Positions 25,401-32,225 of a stretch of 33,378 bases of DNA are shown here, piece after piece. Location of the stretch: positions 43,855-77,232 of the forward strand of contig NZ_JUJA01000155.1 in assembly GCF_001906585.1 (NCBI RefSeq). The letters run 5' to 3'. The stretch's first letter is position 1; the number at the start of each line of letters is the position of its first letter. Position numbers and translations under genes: made by a program. The notes beneath the pieces are model-generated. The model was not told where the DNA came from. It worked only from the letters and a program-made list of their open reading frames with translations, and made no database searches. The DNA is from Streptomyces kebangsaanensis (GTDB lineage: Bacteria; Actinomycetota; Actinomycetes; Streptomycetales; Streptomycetaceae).

Positions 25401-26164
25401 TTCAGTGGCTCGATGTGGTGGGAACGGCGCGCAGAGGCAGCAACGGGTCGTGGATGAATCAGGAGGAGGCAGATCGCATCCATCTTTCGGTGGAGCGGTT
25501 GCTGATGCGGCTGCCTGAAGGTTCGACGGTAGGGGTCGTCACCCCCTTCCGGGCCCAGAAGGACCTGATCGCCGAGCGCTGGAAGCACGAATCGCGCGTA
25601 CGGGTCGGTACGGTGCACACATTCCAGGGAGGACAGCAGGACGTGATCCTCTTGTCTCTCGTCGCGAGCGCGAGAATGCGCCCGAGTGCGGTCAACTGGC
25701 TCTGCCGCGAGGTCAACCTGTGGAACGTCGCCATCACCCGCGCCCGTTCGCATCTCATCGTGTTCGGCGACCGCGACTTCTGGTCGGTCCGTCCGGGCAT
25801 GCCGCATGCGCTGCTGGACGCGGCTGAGGCCAAAGCCGCCCTGTCGTCGTTCGACGCGAACCCGGGACAACACGGTGAGCTTGTCGGTGACCGGCTTCAA
25901 CTCATGCTGGCGGACGCGATTCCCGGAGCCCTGCTCGACAGGAACGTCACGGCCGACGGCTACCCCTACGACTTCGACGTCCGCCGGGGCATGGGGGCCG
26001 CTCAGGTTCGGCTGGACCACGGAGCGTCCGCCGACACGGAGGACGCACGCCACTTGAGGCTCGCCCTCAGCCACACGGCCTTGCTGCCGAACGGTGTGCG
26101 GCTGCCTGCCTGGCATGTGTGGGCCGGCCGAGCGGAGCGAGTGGTGGCGCGGCTCAGCGGCTGA
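22469..26164 (+). CDS. Caspase-like protease fused to SF1 (Upf1-type) helicase
   Basis: A 1231-residue fusion. Residues 1-245 are a caspase/metacaspase domain with catalytic H82 (YLSGHGAYD) and C133 (LLLDCCFSGS). A linker and helicase-associated region (about 290-540) precede the helicase core. Core motifs are Walker A GPPGTGKS (562-569), Walker B IVDEASQ (D857, E858), GDPMQLQHI, HTFQGGQQDVILLSL (motif V) and AITRAR with R1091 (motif VI), the AAA_11/AAA_12 Upf1-like pattern. The last ~110 residues resemble the Vsr/MTES_1575 PD-(D/E)XK fold but lack the expected Glu. TTA codons encode L22 and L192. The likely mode is nucleic-acid engagement by the helicase releasing protease activity; the substrate is unknown. 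ATG overlaps the EACC1 stop. Confidence 0.9.
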   Translation: MSRKHALLVGTAVYEDVNFPALPSVRADVHYLSQVLEMPAVGGYEKCVRVEDSSKAAIKQTVERFLKDREPDELVVLYLSGHGAYDREDGQLYYITTDTEADRMQRTALEASFVTDQLEKCAARRKVLLLDCCFSGSAVQGFRSKGASHSATAPVVEAGGVHVITASQHWEQAFTTDADQPSQFTRAIVEGLHSGQADLDGDGQVSANDLFRHISRDLQKAPDRRRQTPTQSSLHVTGDIYLARAAAGRQIPALKPLPAGLTAVSDGAGEMAPAPVKAIEAAHDDSAFTDVEWRQLLTYYQHCLEAENSTDELLPLVGSDPPRAVWPAGEEVLLSGTEATVQAPERVVDLAERAHKDSADLWYGYPVAVLYDGKRQVCAPLVMRQIEVERGPRGRSVVRPTGPIVLHPKLILDRLGKDEGKELLAAYQPNWRPGFREDMVRDLRSLLQELGLPDTEHLDPGSLGDGSSLYAAHEGARNVAVVFAVRSDAAATAQLMKDYRTLQKSVGQFAGTALGAFTARVVPGADKSAEQEVQVVAPLELNEGQEAVIRAAMVRRLTVATGPPGTGKSQLIVNAVATARAAGQTVLVASTNNKAVDEVWERCEALAPGLLVRTGNQTAVEHELRTLEQLTRSVRPHQSSQMYRGELRNHLRVQEALRHQLAEVSRRERELADLGRLRFSYAEQHHGDPQTLATALGDDVSLGRWLRRARTAVRLGIFGGWLRSRCLRGLTPLSVPAAGRQDFADLLSFAEAEAAWRRKSTAADAAPADAQLLTMLRQTDRQVRETAAALLQASVAEQAMTARAAIHDRIEAVKSRSPRQWSSLERILPQVSGWAVTARSPRRFRDRAALFDLVIVDEASQCSTPDVLPLLFRARRALVIGDPMQLQHITTLQPRQEAEAHRGAGLRASWLDEHRFEHRRYSSFHAAAHAAGETLLLDEHFRCHPDIVGISNRHCYGNRLTVLTEPRSLRRLAGVDAVQWLDVVGTARRGSNGSWMNQEEADRIHLSVERLLMRLPEGSTVGVVTPFRAQKDLIAERWKHESRVRVGTVHTFQGGQQDVILLSLVASARMRPSAVNWLCREVNLWNVAITRARSHLIVFGDRDFWSVRPGMPHALLDAAEAKAALSSFDANPGQHGELVGDRLQLMLADAIPGALLDRNVTADGYPYDFDVRRGMGAAQVRLDHGASADTEDARHLRLALSHTALLPNGVRLPAWHVWAGRAERVVARLSG

Positions 26165-26365
26165 TGGGGGCGAAGCGCCGACCGTGCCGCGGGCTGGGCC
26201 GAGAGGAGGCTGAAGCACACTACGCCTCCATACGCCAAGGTCTGCGCACTATCATAGGTTCGGGGGATCTCGGTGACTCGGCCTGCGCGCTGGTGATCGG
26301 CACGTCGGCATGTCGTATGAGCTTCTCCGACGACCGATTTCTTCGTAGTCCGTCAGGAGCCCAAC
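26165..26365. promoter_or_regulatory. Spacer with possible promoter for the vWA operon
   Basis: This 201-bp gap between the helicase and vWA genes has no coding content. A relatively AT-rich patch CACTATCATAGG near 26247-26258 could supply a -10 (TATCAT), but no good -35 is visible. AGGAG at 26355-26359 is the ribosome binding site of the vWA gene. A separate promoter for the triad is plausible but not shown. Confidence 0.3.
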
Positions 26366-27202
26366 GTGCCGTATACGGCAGAGATCAGCCGCAGCAATCC
26401 GACGAGCATCATCTTCCTCGTTGATCAGTCGACCTCCATGAGCGATCCCATCGGCGGTGAAGTACCCCAGCAGAAAGCTGATGTCGTTGCCGACGCCATC
26501 AACCGGCTCCTCACCGAACTCTCGGTCAAGTGTGCAAAAGAAGAAGGCGTACGCGACTACTTCCACGTCGCGGTCGTCGGCTACGGCGCCACCGTAGGTT
26601 CGGCGTTCGCGGGTTCGCTCGCAGGCCGGGACCTGGTCCCGCTGAGCGAGGTGGCGGACAACCCGGCTCGCGTCGACGAGCGGAGCAAGAAGGTGCCCGA
26701 CGGCGCCGGTGGCCTTGTGGAGACCGTGGTCAACTTCCCGCTGTGGATGGACCCGATCGCCCACGGTGGGACCCCGATGAACCGTGCGCTTCAGTACGCG
26801 GAGAGCCTCGTCGCCGGCTGGACCGAGCGCTACCCGGCCGGTTTCCCTCCCATCGTCATCAACCTGACGGACGGCGAGTCGACCGACGGCGACCCCACCG
26901 CGGCCGCCGAAGCCATCACTTCGCATGCCACGGCCGACGGCGCGGCGCTGCTGTTCAACCTGCACGTGTCTGCCGCAGGAGGAACCCCCACAGCTTTCCC
27001 CGACTCGGCCGATGGCCTCCCCGACAGCTACGCCCGGACACTGTTCGCCATGTCGAGCCCGCTGCCCAGTCACATGCGTTCGTACGCCGCCTCGCAGGGG
27101 CAGCGGGTCAGCGAGGCCACCCGCGGCTTCGTCTACAACGCGGACATCACCACGGTCGTACAGTTCCTCGACATCGGCACCCGAGCCACCGAACTGCGGT
27201 GA
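26366..27202 (+). CDS. TerY-like vWA-domain protein
   Basis: A 278-residue protein that is essentially one von Willebrand A domain with an intact MIDAS metal site: D20-x-S22-x-S24 (FLVDQSTSM), T136 (HGGTPM) and D169 (INLTDGEST). The core is flanked by about 60 C-terminal residues. Proteins of this type (TerY) form the metal-dependent adhesion or scaffold part of TerY-P triads, with a PP2C phosphatase and a protein kinase. That is precisely the gene order here. The GTG start follows AGGAG by 6 bases; its stop overlaps the PP2C start. Expected to be cytosolic and to be phosphorylated or to bind a phosphorylated partner. Confidence 0.88.
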   Translation: MPYTAEISRSNPTSIIFLVDQSTSMSDPIGGEVPQQKADVVADAINRLLTELSVKCAKEEGVRDYFHVAVVGYGATVGSAFAGSLAGRDLVPLSEVADNPARVDERSKKVPDGAGGLVETVVNFPLWMDPIAHGGTPMNRALQYAESLVAGWTERYPAGFPPIVINLTDGESTDGDPTAAAEAITSHATADGAALLFNLHVSAAGGTPTAFPDSADGLPDSYARTLFAMSSPLPSHMRSYAASQGQRVSEATRGFVYNADITTVVQFLDIGTRATELR

Positions 27203-28047
27203 CGACTTCCACCTCATGCATGTACGTCACGCACCTCGTGGCCCCCAAGCACGGAAGCACGGAGGCGGAATGCGAAGACGCCGTCGCCGTGCTTCCCGGC
27301 CGCCCACACGACTACATGCTGCGGGAGCCGCTCACCGCGGGCGTCTGCGACGGGGCCACGGAGAGTGCACTGGCCAAGGATTGGGCCCGCCTGCTGTCCC
27401 GCGCGGCGGCCGAATACGCCATGGAACTGCCGGATGTGCTGGCAGGCGGTACTGCCTTCGAGGAGTTCGCGTCGTCGGCGGTGGCTCAGTGGGAGCCCTG
27501 GCTCGTGCAGTACACGCAGGCGCGCCATGCGGAGGGGCGCCCGTTGAAGTGGTACGAGCACACCAAGCTCGCAGAGGGCGCCTACGCGACCCTGCTCACG
27601 GTGCGCGTCGATCCGGACTCCGATTCCCGCGCCGACACAACTGAACCAGCTTGGCGATGGCGTGCTGCCGCCCTGGGGGACAGTTGCCTGTTCCACCTGC
27701 ACGACAACCGGCTGGTACAGGCGTTCCCGGTGGCGGCCGTCGAGGAATTCGGCACAACTCCCGATCTCTTCGGCAGTCGCAACCACGACGTGGCATTGCT
27801 GGCCCGCCGCACGAGGTTCACGGAAGGCCGTTGCCGACCCGGAGACCGGCTGCTCCTGATGACGGACGCCCTGGCCGCATGGCTCTTGTCGGCCCCGGAC
27901 CAGGACGACGCCGTAAGCCAGTTGCTGGAGTTCGCCGGGCCCGACGACCTGGACGGGTTCACGAACTGGCTGAACGGTCTGCGGGACTGCCGGCAACTGC
28001 GCAACGACGACGTGGCGCTCGTACGGATTGATTTCGAGGGGCGGTGA
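27199..28047 (+). CDS. PP2C-family serine/threonine phosphatase
   Basis: A 282-residue phosphatase (275 if the ATG at 27220 is used). PP2C metal ligands are visible: D27 in TEAECEDAVAV, D51-G52 in AGVCDGATES, an Asp in LLLMTDALAAWL, and the final NDDVALVRI. Expected to remove phosphate placed by the kinase encoded next. The GTG at 27199 overlaps the vWA stop (GTGA) and the kinase GTG overlaps its own stop (GTGA), so all three proteins are translationally coupled. It matches the second member of the TerY-P triad. It has no membrane segment. Confidence 0.88.
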   Translation: MTTSTSCMYVTHLVAPKHGSTEAECEDAVAVLPGRPHDYMLREPLTAGVCDGATESALAKDWARLLSRAAAEYAMELPDVLAGGTAFEEFASSAVAQWEPWLVQYTQARHAEGRPLKWYEHTKLAEGAYATLLTVRVDPDSDSRADTTEPAWRWRAAALGDSCLFHLHDNRLVQAFPVAAVEEFGTTPDLFGSRNHDVALLARRTRFTEGRCRPGDRLLLMTDALAAWLLSAPDQDDAVSQLLEFAGPDDLDGFTNWLNGLRDCRQLRNDDVALVRIDFEGR

Positions 28048-30230
28048 ACGTGGGCTCGGCCACCGGTCCGCAACCTCAGTTCCCCAGTGGCGCCGATTAC
28101 GCAGAAGCCCTGCAGCACACGCAGCTGTGCTTCCGGCACCCCGAACTCAAAGGCGCACGTCCGGAGCTGACCAAGCTCGGTCTGCCTCGCGCCATCTCCG
28201 GTGCCTTCGCGAGCGTCTTCTCGCTGACCTCGACCTCCTCAGGCCGTCGGTACGCGATCAAGTGCTTCACCCGCCACGTCCCGGACCAGGAACGCCGTTA
28301 CGAGGCCATCAGCTCCCGACTCGCGCGGCTGAACCCGGCAGAACTCTCACAACCGTGGAATCTTGGATTCGAGTACCTTCCCGATGCCATCAGCGTCGGG
28401 CGGGATCGCTATCCGGTCCTGAAGATGGAATGGGTCGAGGCCATCACTCTGTCCTCCTGGCTCGAGGACAACCATACCGACCGGTTTGCCGTCGATCGTC
28501 TGGCCGACCGGTTCGAGGCGCTGACCCGTGATCTGGCGGCCCACGAGATAGCCCATGGGGACCTCCAGCACGGCAACTTGCTCGTCGCAAGCGATGACAC
28601 GTTGCGTTTGGTCGACTACGACGGCATGTACGTCCCGGCGCTGGCCGGCATGGGCGGCACTGAGCGGGGGCACCGCAACTACCAGTCGCCCTTGCGGGGG
28701 AATGATGACTTCGGAGCGGCGCTGGACCGGTTCTCCGCTTGGGTCATCTTCTTGTCGCTCAAGGCGATCGCCTCCGACCCTGCCCTGTGGAACAGGCTGC
28801 ACGAGCCCAGTGGCGAGTTCCTGCTGCTCACCGAGGACGACTTCAAGAATCCGGGCAGCTCCACAAGACTGCAGACTCTGCTGGCCCACCCCGACCGGAC
28901 GGTGAGTGGCCTCGCCGACCAAGTGCGGTCCTTGGTCTTCCAGCCATTGGACGTGCTGCCTCCGCTTGCATCGGCCGTTCCCGAGCAACGGACTGCCGCG
29001 ACGACGACCTCAACGGTATCGGCCCGTGGCACAACCGCCGCTCCTGGTGCCGGCGGACTGCCCGGTTGGATGATCGGGCACGTCCCTCCGCCGGTCACAC
29101 CGACGCCGACCACACCTTCGGTCACTTCACCGGATGGCTTCCATACTCGGACGCCGCTGGATGTCACCGCAGCCGCCCTCTGGCCGCTCATGCTGGCGGC
29201 GACCGTCTTGTTGGTCGTTGTGGGGTTGTCGATGCCACCGATCGGGCCAGGTGTGCCCGTTTTCGCCGCTGCGGCGCTCACCGCGTTCGCCAGAAGCCGC
29301 CGCGAGGAGCTGAGGCAGTCACGGGCCGTCCTCGCCAAGCTGACGAACGAACTGGCCCAGCTCGATGACCCGGTCAAGGCAGCTGAGAAGCTGCGCAAGG
29401 ACCGGGCGAAGTTCGACGCGGCGGAGGCGAAGCGAGCCGCCGCCTACCCACGAGCCCAGGACAAGCTCACAGCGCAGTACCACGCCGAGCTCAAGGAGGC
29501 CGAGAAGCGTAAGGTCCGCAAGCAGCGCGACATGGACAAGAAGATCGACGGCCTTTCGGAAGAACTCCGCAGAGCCCTGGCCAAGGCACTCACCGACAAG
29601 CAGTCCGCGTACGTGCGCGATCAGCTCGGCCGACGGCTGATCGCCCAGGACCCGCCGCACGGCATCGGGCCGAAACTCGCCGCGCGGCTGGCTGCGGCAG
29701 GCATCCGTACGGCAGCTGACTTCACCGGTTACCGGTCTGTGCGGAATACGCACTACAACAGCACCGGTGCCGTGCTTGTGCTGAGCAGCGGCCGCGGCAT
29801 CGACGTTCACGGCATCGGCGAGGCCAAGGCCATCGCCCTCGATGCTTGGCGCAAACACCTGGTCGCCTCAGCCGAGGCTCGGCAGCCGACCGCCCTCAGT
29901 GTGTCAGAGCGACAGTCGATCGAGCAGGGCATCGCCCACCGTCGGGCCCAGCTCACCGCCCAGCGCAAGGCTGTGGAGTCCGAGACCGATGTGTTGCGTG
30001 TGAAAGCACGGAAGCGGCTGGAGGACGGTCAGGAGCGGCTCGCCCGAGAGAACACCCTTGCGGGTGATCGGGCCCGACAGCAGCGGCAGGAGTTCAGTCG
30101 GCGCACGGTCGCACTCCAGCAGAACAGCGCGCTCCACGGGACACTGAGCGCCTCCGTCGAGGCTGCCAGGCTCCGGCAGCGCGGACTGTCGTTCGCGCGC
30201 TACTTGCGGTTTCTCTACATCGGTCGCTGA
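28044..30230 (+). CDS. TerY-P-type protein kinase with TM, coiled-coil and HhH modules
   Basis: A 728-residue protein. Kinase domain about 45-305: Gly-rich SGAFASVF (52-59), Lys73 in YAIKCF, catalytic loop HGDLQHGN (H171, D173, N178) and the DYDG metal motif at D191. The HGD and DYDG forms replace HRD and DFG, as in TerY-P kinases. A Pro/Thr-rich linker (about 310-370) follows. Two hydrophobic helices (374-395 and 400-416) form a hairpin. A long Lys/Glu/Arg coiled coil (about 420-535) leads to helix-hairpin-helix motifs at HGIGPKLAARLAAAGI (about 538) and VHGIGEAKA (about 588), then a second coiled coil. HhH motifs suggest nucleic-acid contact. It is last in the operon, with GTG overlapping the PP2C stop. 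Confidence 0.9.
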   Translation: MNVGSATGPQPQFPSGADYAEALQHTQLCFRHPELKGARPELTKLGLPRAISGAFASVFSLTSTSSGRRYAIKCFTRHVPDQERRYEAISSRLARLNPAELSQPWNLGFEYLPDAISVGRDRYPVLKMEWVEAITLSSWLEDNHTDRFAVDRLADRFEALTRDLAAHEIAHGDLQHGNLLVASDDTLRLVDYDGMYVPALAGMGGTERGHRNYQSPLRGNDDFGAALDRFSAWVIFLSLKAIASDPALWNRLHEPSGEFLLLTEDDFKNPGSSTRLQTLLAHPDRTVSGLADQVRSLVFQPLDVLPPLASAVPEQRTAATTTSTVSARGTTAAPGAGGLPGWMIGHVPPPVTPTPTTPSVTSPDGFHTRTPLDVTAAALWPLMLAATVLLVVVGLSMPPIGPGVPVFAAAALTAFARSRREELRQSRAVLAKLTNELAQLDDPVKAAEKLRKDRAKFDAAEAKRAAAYPRAQDKLTAQYHAELKEAEKRKVRKQRDMDKKIDGLSEELRRALAKALTDKQSAYVRDQLGRRLIAQDPPHGIGPKLAARLAAAGIRTAADFTGYRSVRNTHYNSTGAVLVLSSGRGIDVHGIGEAKAIALDAWRKHLVASAEARQPTALSVSERQSIEQGIAHRRAQLTAQRKAVESETDVLRVKARKRLEDGQERLARENTLAGDRARQQRQEFSRRTVALQQNSALHGTLSASVEAARLRQRGLSFARYLRFLYIGR

Positions 30231-30551
30231 CGTCGCGTTCGGCTGCCGGGGACAGCAATGTGAAGGGGACGGATTTTGGCATTGCGCGTCGCGGTCGCGA
30301 CTGGCCAACCACACCAACCCGATCTCGACCAGCTCACCGCGCTGTTCAAGACCCGCCTCAAACGGATGCAGTGCCCGTCCGACCTCCTTGGCGGCCTTGT
30401 CACCAAGACCGGATTCGACCCCAAGCTTTCGTAACCCCAGCCGTTGCAGAGCGCTTGGCGTCGGACAAGCTCACGACTGACTGCTTTCCTGCCTGCTCAT
30501 CTGTTGGCTCTTGCTCTGATCGCTGGCAGATGCGGTCTCGTCCGGATGTGA
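30231..30551. other. Gap after kinase gene, possible gene remnant
   Basis: 321 bp between the kinase gene and the convergent nucleotidyltransferase gene. A 52-codon frame (30276-30434, plus, TTG start; LDQLTALFKTRLKRMQ) has mildly coding-like third positions and may be the tail of a lost gene. The other frame here (30260-30640) is Arg/Pro-rich and unlikely. I see no clear terminator. Confidence 0.4.
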
Positions 30552-31229
30552 TCAGTCGATGTTCGGATCATCGGTCTCTTCGAGGAGACGGGCCGCGAGG
30601 CCGTCGGCCCACTCCACGGCCCAGGCGCGGAGTGCGGTGATGGTGGCGTCATCGAGCCCGTAGGCGGCGAAGGCTTCGTCGTCGGTCCACTCGGCGCCTG
30701 TGAGATTCGACTGCAGATCCTCGCGCTCGAAGCGGCCGCGGGCGTGGCGGCGGCCGAACTCCTCGAGCTCGGCGTTGGTCCAGCGGCGGGAGGCTGCGAA
30801 CACGTCGATCAGATCGCGGGGCGCTCCGCGGTCGGCGAGGGCGCGGACCTTGGTCCCGATGACGTCCTCTTCCGCGAGGACGGGCCCGTACGGGCTCTGG
30901 GCGACCGGCCGCCAGAAGATCTCCTTGAGGATGTCGACTTCGCATTCCTGCCCGGTGGCCGGGTCGGTCACGGTGAAGCGGGCGGACAGCGGGGCGGTCT
31001 CCAGCGCGTGCACCTTCCAGCCGCGGGCTTCCAGGCCGGCGCGGAGCGTGGCGGCGATGTCGGCCATGGGCGCCGGGTTCTCGGTGGCGACGTCGAGGTC
31101 CTGGCTGGGGCGGTTGACGAGGTGGTGCGCCCGCACGGCATACCCGCCGGTGAGAACCAGGGGATACGGGGAGCCGAGGGCGATCACATCTGCCAGGAGC
31201 CGCGTGTGCAGCTCCGGCATGTCCGTCAC
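30552..31229 (-). CDS. Nucleotidyltransferase, AbiEii/toxin-like
   Basis: A 225-residue protein with an N-terminal nucleotidyltransferase core: TGGYAVRAHHLVNRPSQDLDVATE places the GG and D-x-D (D44, D46) of the polymerase-beta-like active site. A third Asp lies in ECEVDILKEIFW. The C-terminal half is helical (VIGTKVRALADRGAPRDLIDVFAA, KxxAxxxRxxxRDxxD pattern), typical of AbiEii/MenT-like nucleotidyltransferases. Such proteins act as toxins by adding nucleotides to tRNA or proteins; the target here is unknown. The GTG at 31229 overlaps the stop of the upstream small gene (GTGA); an ATG three codons later is an equal choice. A toxin role is inferred from family and pairing only. Confidence 0.8.
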   Translation of the reverse strand: MTDMPELHTRLLADVIALGSPYPLVLTGGYAVRAHHLVNRPSQDLDVATENPAPMADIAATLRAGLEARGWKVHALETAPLSARFTVTDPATGQECEVDILKEIFWRPVAQSPYGPVLAEEDVIGTKVRALADRGAPRDLIDVFAASRRWTNAELEEFGRRHARGRFEREDLQSNLTGAEWTDDEAFAAYGLDDATITALRAWAVEWADGLAARLLEETDDPNID

Positions 31230-31618
31230 GCGGCTGCCCGGGTGCGGGAGGCGAGCTGGGGGAAGGCGTCCTCCCACACGGTGCGCACGGTGCGACCGAC
31301 GAGGGTGCGCAGCACCGGCCACAGCTGGAGGAGCAGGTCCTGGTTGAGGTAGCGGGGCAGGTCGTCGCGCAGGCCCTCGTGCAGGACGGTGCGGTACAGG
31401 CCCATGCGCTGGCGAGGCTTGCCCAGGTCGTACGAGGTCATCCCCGACCAGGCCATGTGCAGCGGCAGATCCACGACCCCGTGGGTCGGCCCGTGCAGCT
31501 CGTCCAGCGACTCCGGCAGACGCCGCCGGAACTTCTCCCGATACAGCGCGAGGTCCTCGGCGACCGCGCCCGAGAGGTCGCTCGGTGTGGGGGCGGGGTG
31601 CTGTGGGCTGGAGGGCAT
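31226..31618 (-). CDS. Hypothetical partner of the nucleotidyltransferase
   Basis: A 130-residue protein starting MPSSPQHPAP at an ATG with GGAG five bases upstream. A polar N-terminus is followed by helical, Leu- and Arg-rich sequence (DLALYREKFRRRLPESLDEL, HMAWSGMTSYDLGKPRQRM, DLLLQLWPVLRTLVGRTVR). It has no membrane segment or recognised HTH. The stop-start overlap with the nucleotidyltransferase indicates co-translation, and by analogy with AbiE-type pairs it could be an antitoxin. I do not recognise the family. Confidence 0.7.
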   Translation of the reverse strand: MPSSPQHPAPTPSDLSGAVAEDLALYREKFRRRLPESLDELHGPTHGVVDLPLHMAWSGMTSYDLGKPRQRMGLYRTVLHEGLRDDLPRYLNQDLLLQLWPVLRTLVGRTVRTVWEDAFPQLASRTRAAA

Positions 31619-31757
31619 GACTCCATTATGGCGGCCGGAGAAGCGGTAAGGGCCGTGATGCGCGAGTCTGCGTCCGGAGTGAGTGGGAGCGGGCTCGTGG
31701 AGGGGAGCTGGCCGTGGCAGCCTGTTCCACCTCAAGCGGAGGATGGACTGTTGGTCG

Positions 31758-31776
31758 TGACGCTCATTTGACGCTC
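31758..31776. repeat. TGACGCTC direct pair, left of distal att copy
   Basis: TGACGCTCATTTGACGCTC: two identical octamers with 11-bp spacing, about one helical turn. It lies 95 bp left of the 20-bp att core block at 31871. It is nearly identical to the pair at 32063-32081. Confidence 0.75.
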
Positions 31777-31791
31777 TGAGCGCCCGCACGC

Positions 31792-31832
31792 AGGGCGGCG
31801 AGTCGAGAAACCCGCCCTGACCTGGTCTTTTT
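31792..31832 (+). terminator. Hairpin followed by a T-tract
   Basis: AGGGCGG at 31792-31798 pairs with CCGCCCT at 31812-31818, with a run of six T at 31828-31833 about ten bases later. An alternative pairing joins GCGAGTCG (31798-31805) to CGACTCGC (31835-31842). It could be an intrinsic terminator or part of the recombination-site architecture. Confidence 0.4.
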
Positions 31833-31854
31833 TGCGACTCGCTCAGGCCGACAT

Positions 31855-31923
31855 CTTTCCGATGACGCACCACGTGGAGTGCGTGGCGATCCTGGAGCCT
31901 GCTGACAAGGGCGCCTGACCTGC
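31855..31923 (+). pseudogene. Orphan 3' end of RNA methyltransferase (distal att copy)
   Basis: This stretch translates in frame to IFPMTHHVECVAILEPADKG-Ala-stop (about 23 codons if the preceding Ala-Asp is counted). It matches 18 of 23 C-terminal residues of the methyltransferase encoded at 16520-17875, including the catalytic Glu of HVECV. There is no upstream gene body. Sequence identity with 17812-17880 runs through the stop codon and 5 bp beyond, then ends. This is the gene end left behind when an element integrates at the 3' end of a gene, i.e. an attR or attP-like site. Confidence 0.8.
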
Positions 31924-32062
31924 GGTTCAGCAGTAGCGCCGGTGGGTCTCGACCTGTTTCGCGATATCCAGCAGGTCGAGCTCTTCAGACCCTTCTCACC
32001 TGCGGATTTGTGCTGGAGTGGCGGGTAGGAGCGGCTGCGCGATGCCTGGCCGTCGGGGCCCT

Positions 32063-32081
32063 TGACGCTCATATGACGCTC
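32063..32081. repeat. TGACGCTC direct pair, right of distal att copy
   Basis: TGACGCTCATATGACGCTC: the same octamer pair with 11-bp spacing as at 31758-31776, differing by one central base. It lies 140 bp right of the distal att copy. The preceding GTCGGGG and following ACTCCCG also resemble the sequence around 18045-18080, right of the proximal copy. Confidence 0.75.
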
Positions 32082-32225
32082 GACTCCCGTCGGCGAGGCC
32101 GACTGGAACAGTGTGTTGCGATGCCCCGTAACTGCCTTGTCGGGGAGCCGCTGGCACAGCTCTGCGGCGATCACCGCTGGTGATCTCTGTTGCCGGCCAT
32201 CAGTGAAGTCAAGCTGGACGGATTC

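Noticed and set aside
30260-30640. 126-aa plus-strand frame after the kinase gene
   Set aside because: It is Arg/Pro/Cys-rich, without domains, and overlaps the 3' end of the nucleotidyltransferase gene.
17881-31854. Integrase or transposase gene expected in an island
   Set aside because: I looked for tyrosine/serine recombinase and DDE motifs in all listed frames and found none. The recombinase is either lost or in the adjoining element outside the window.
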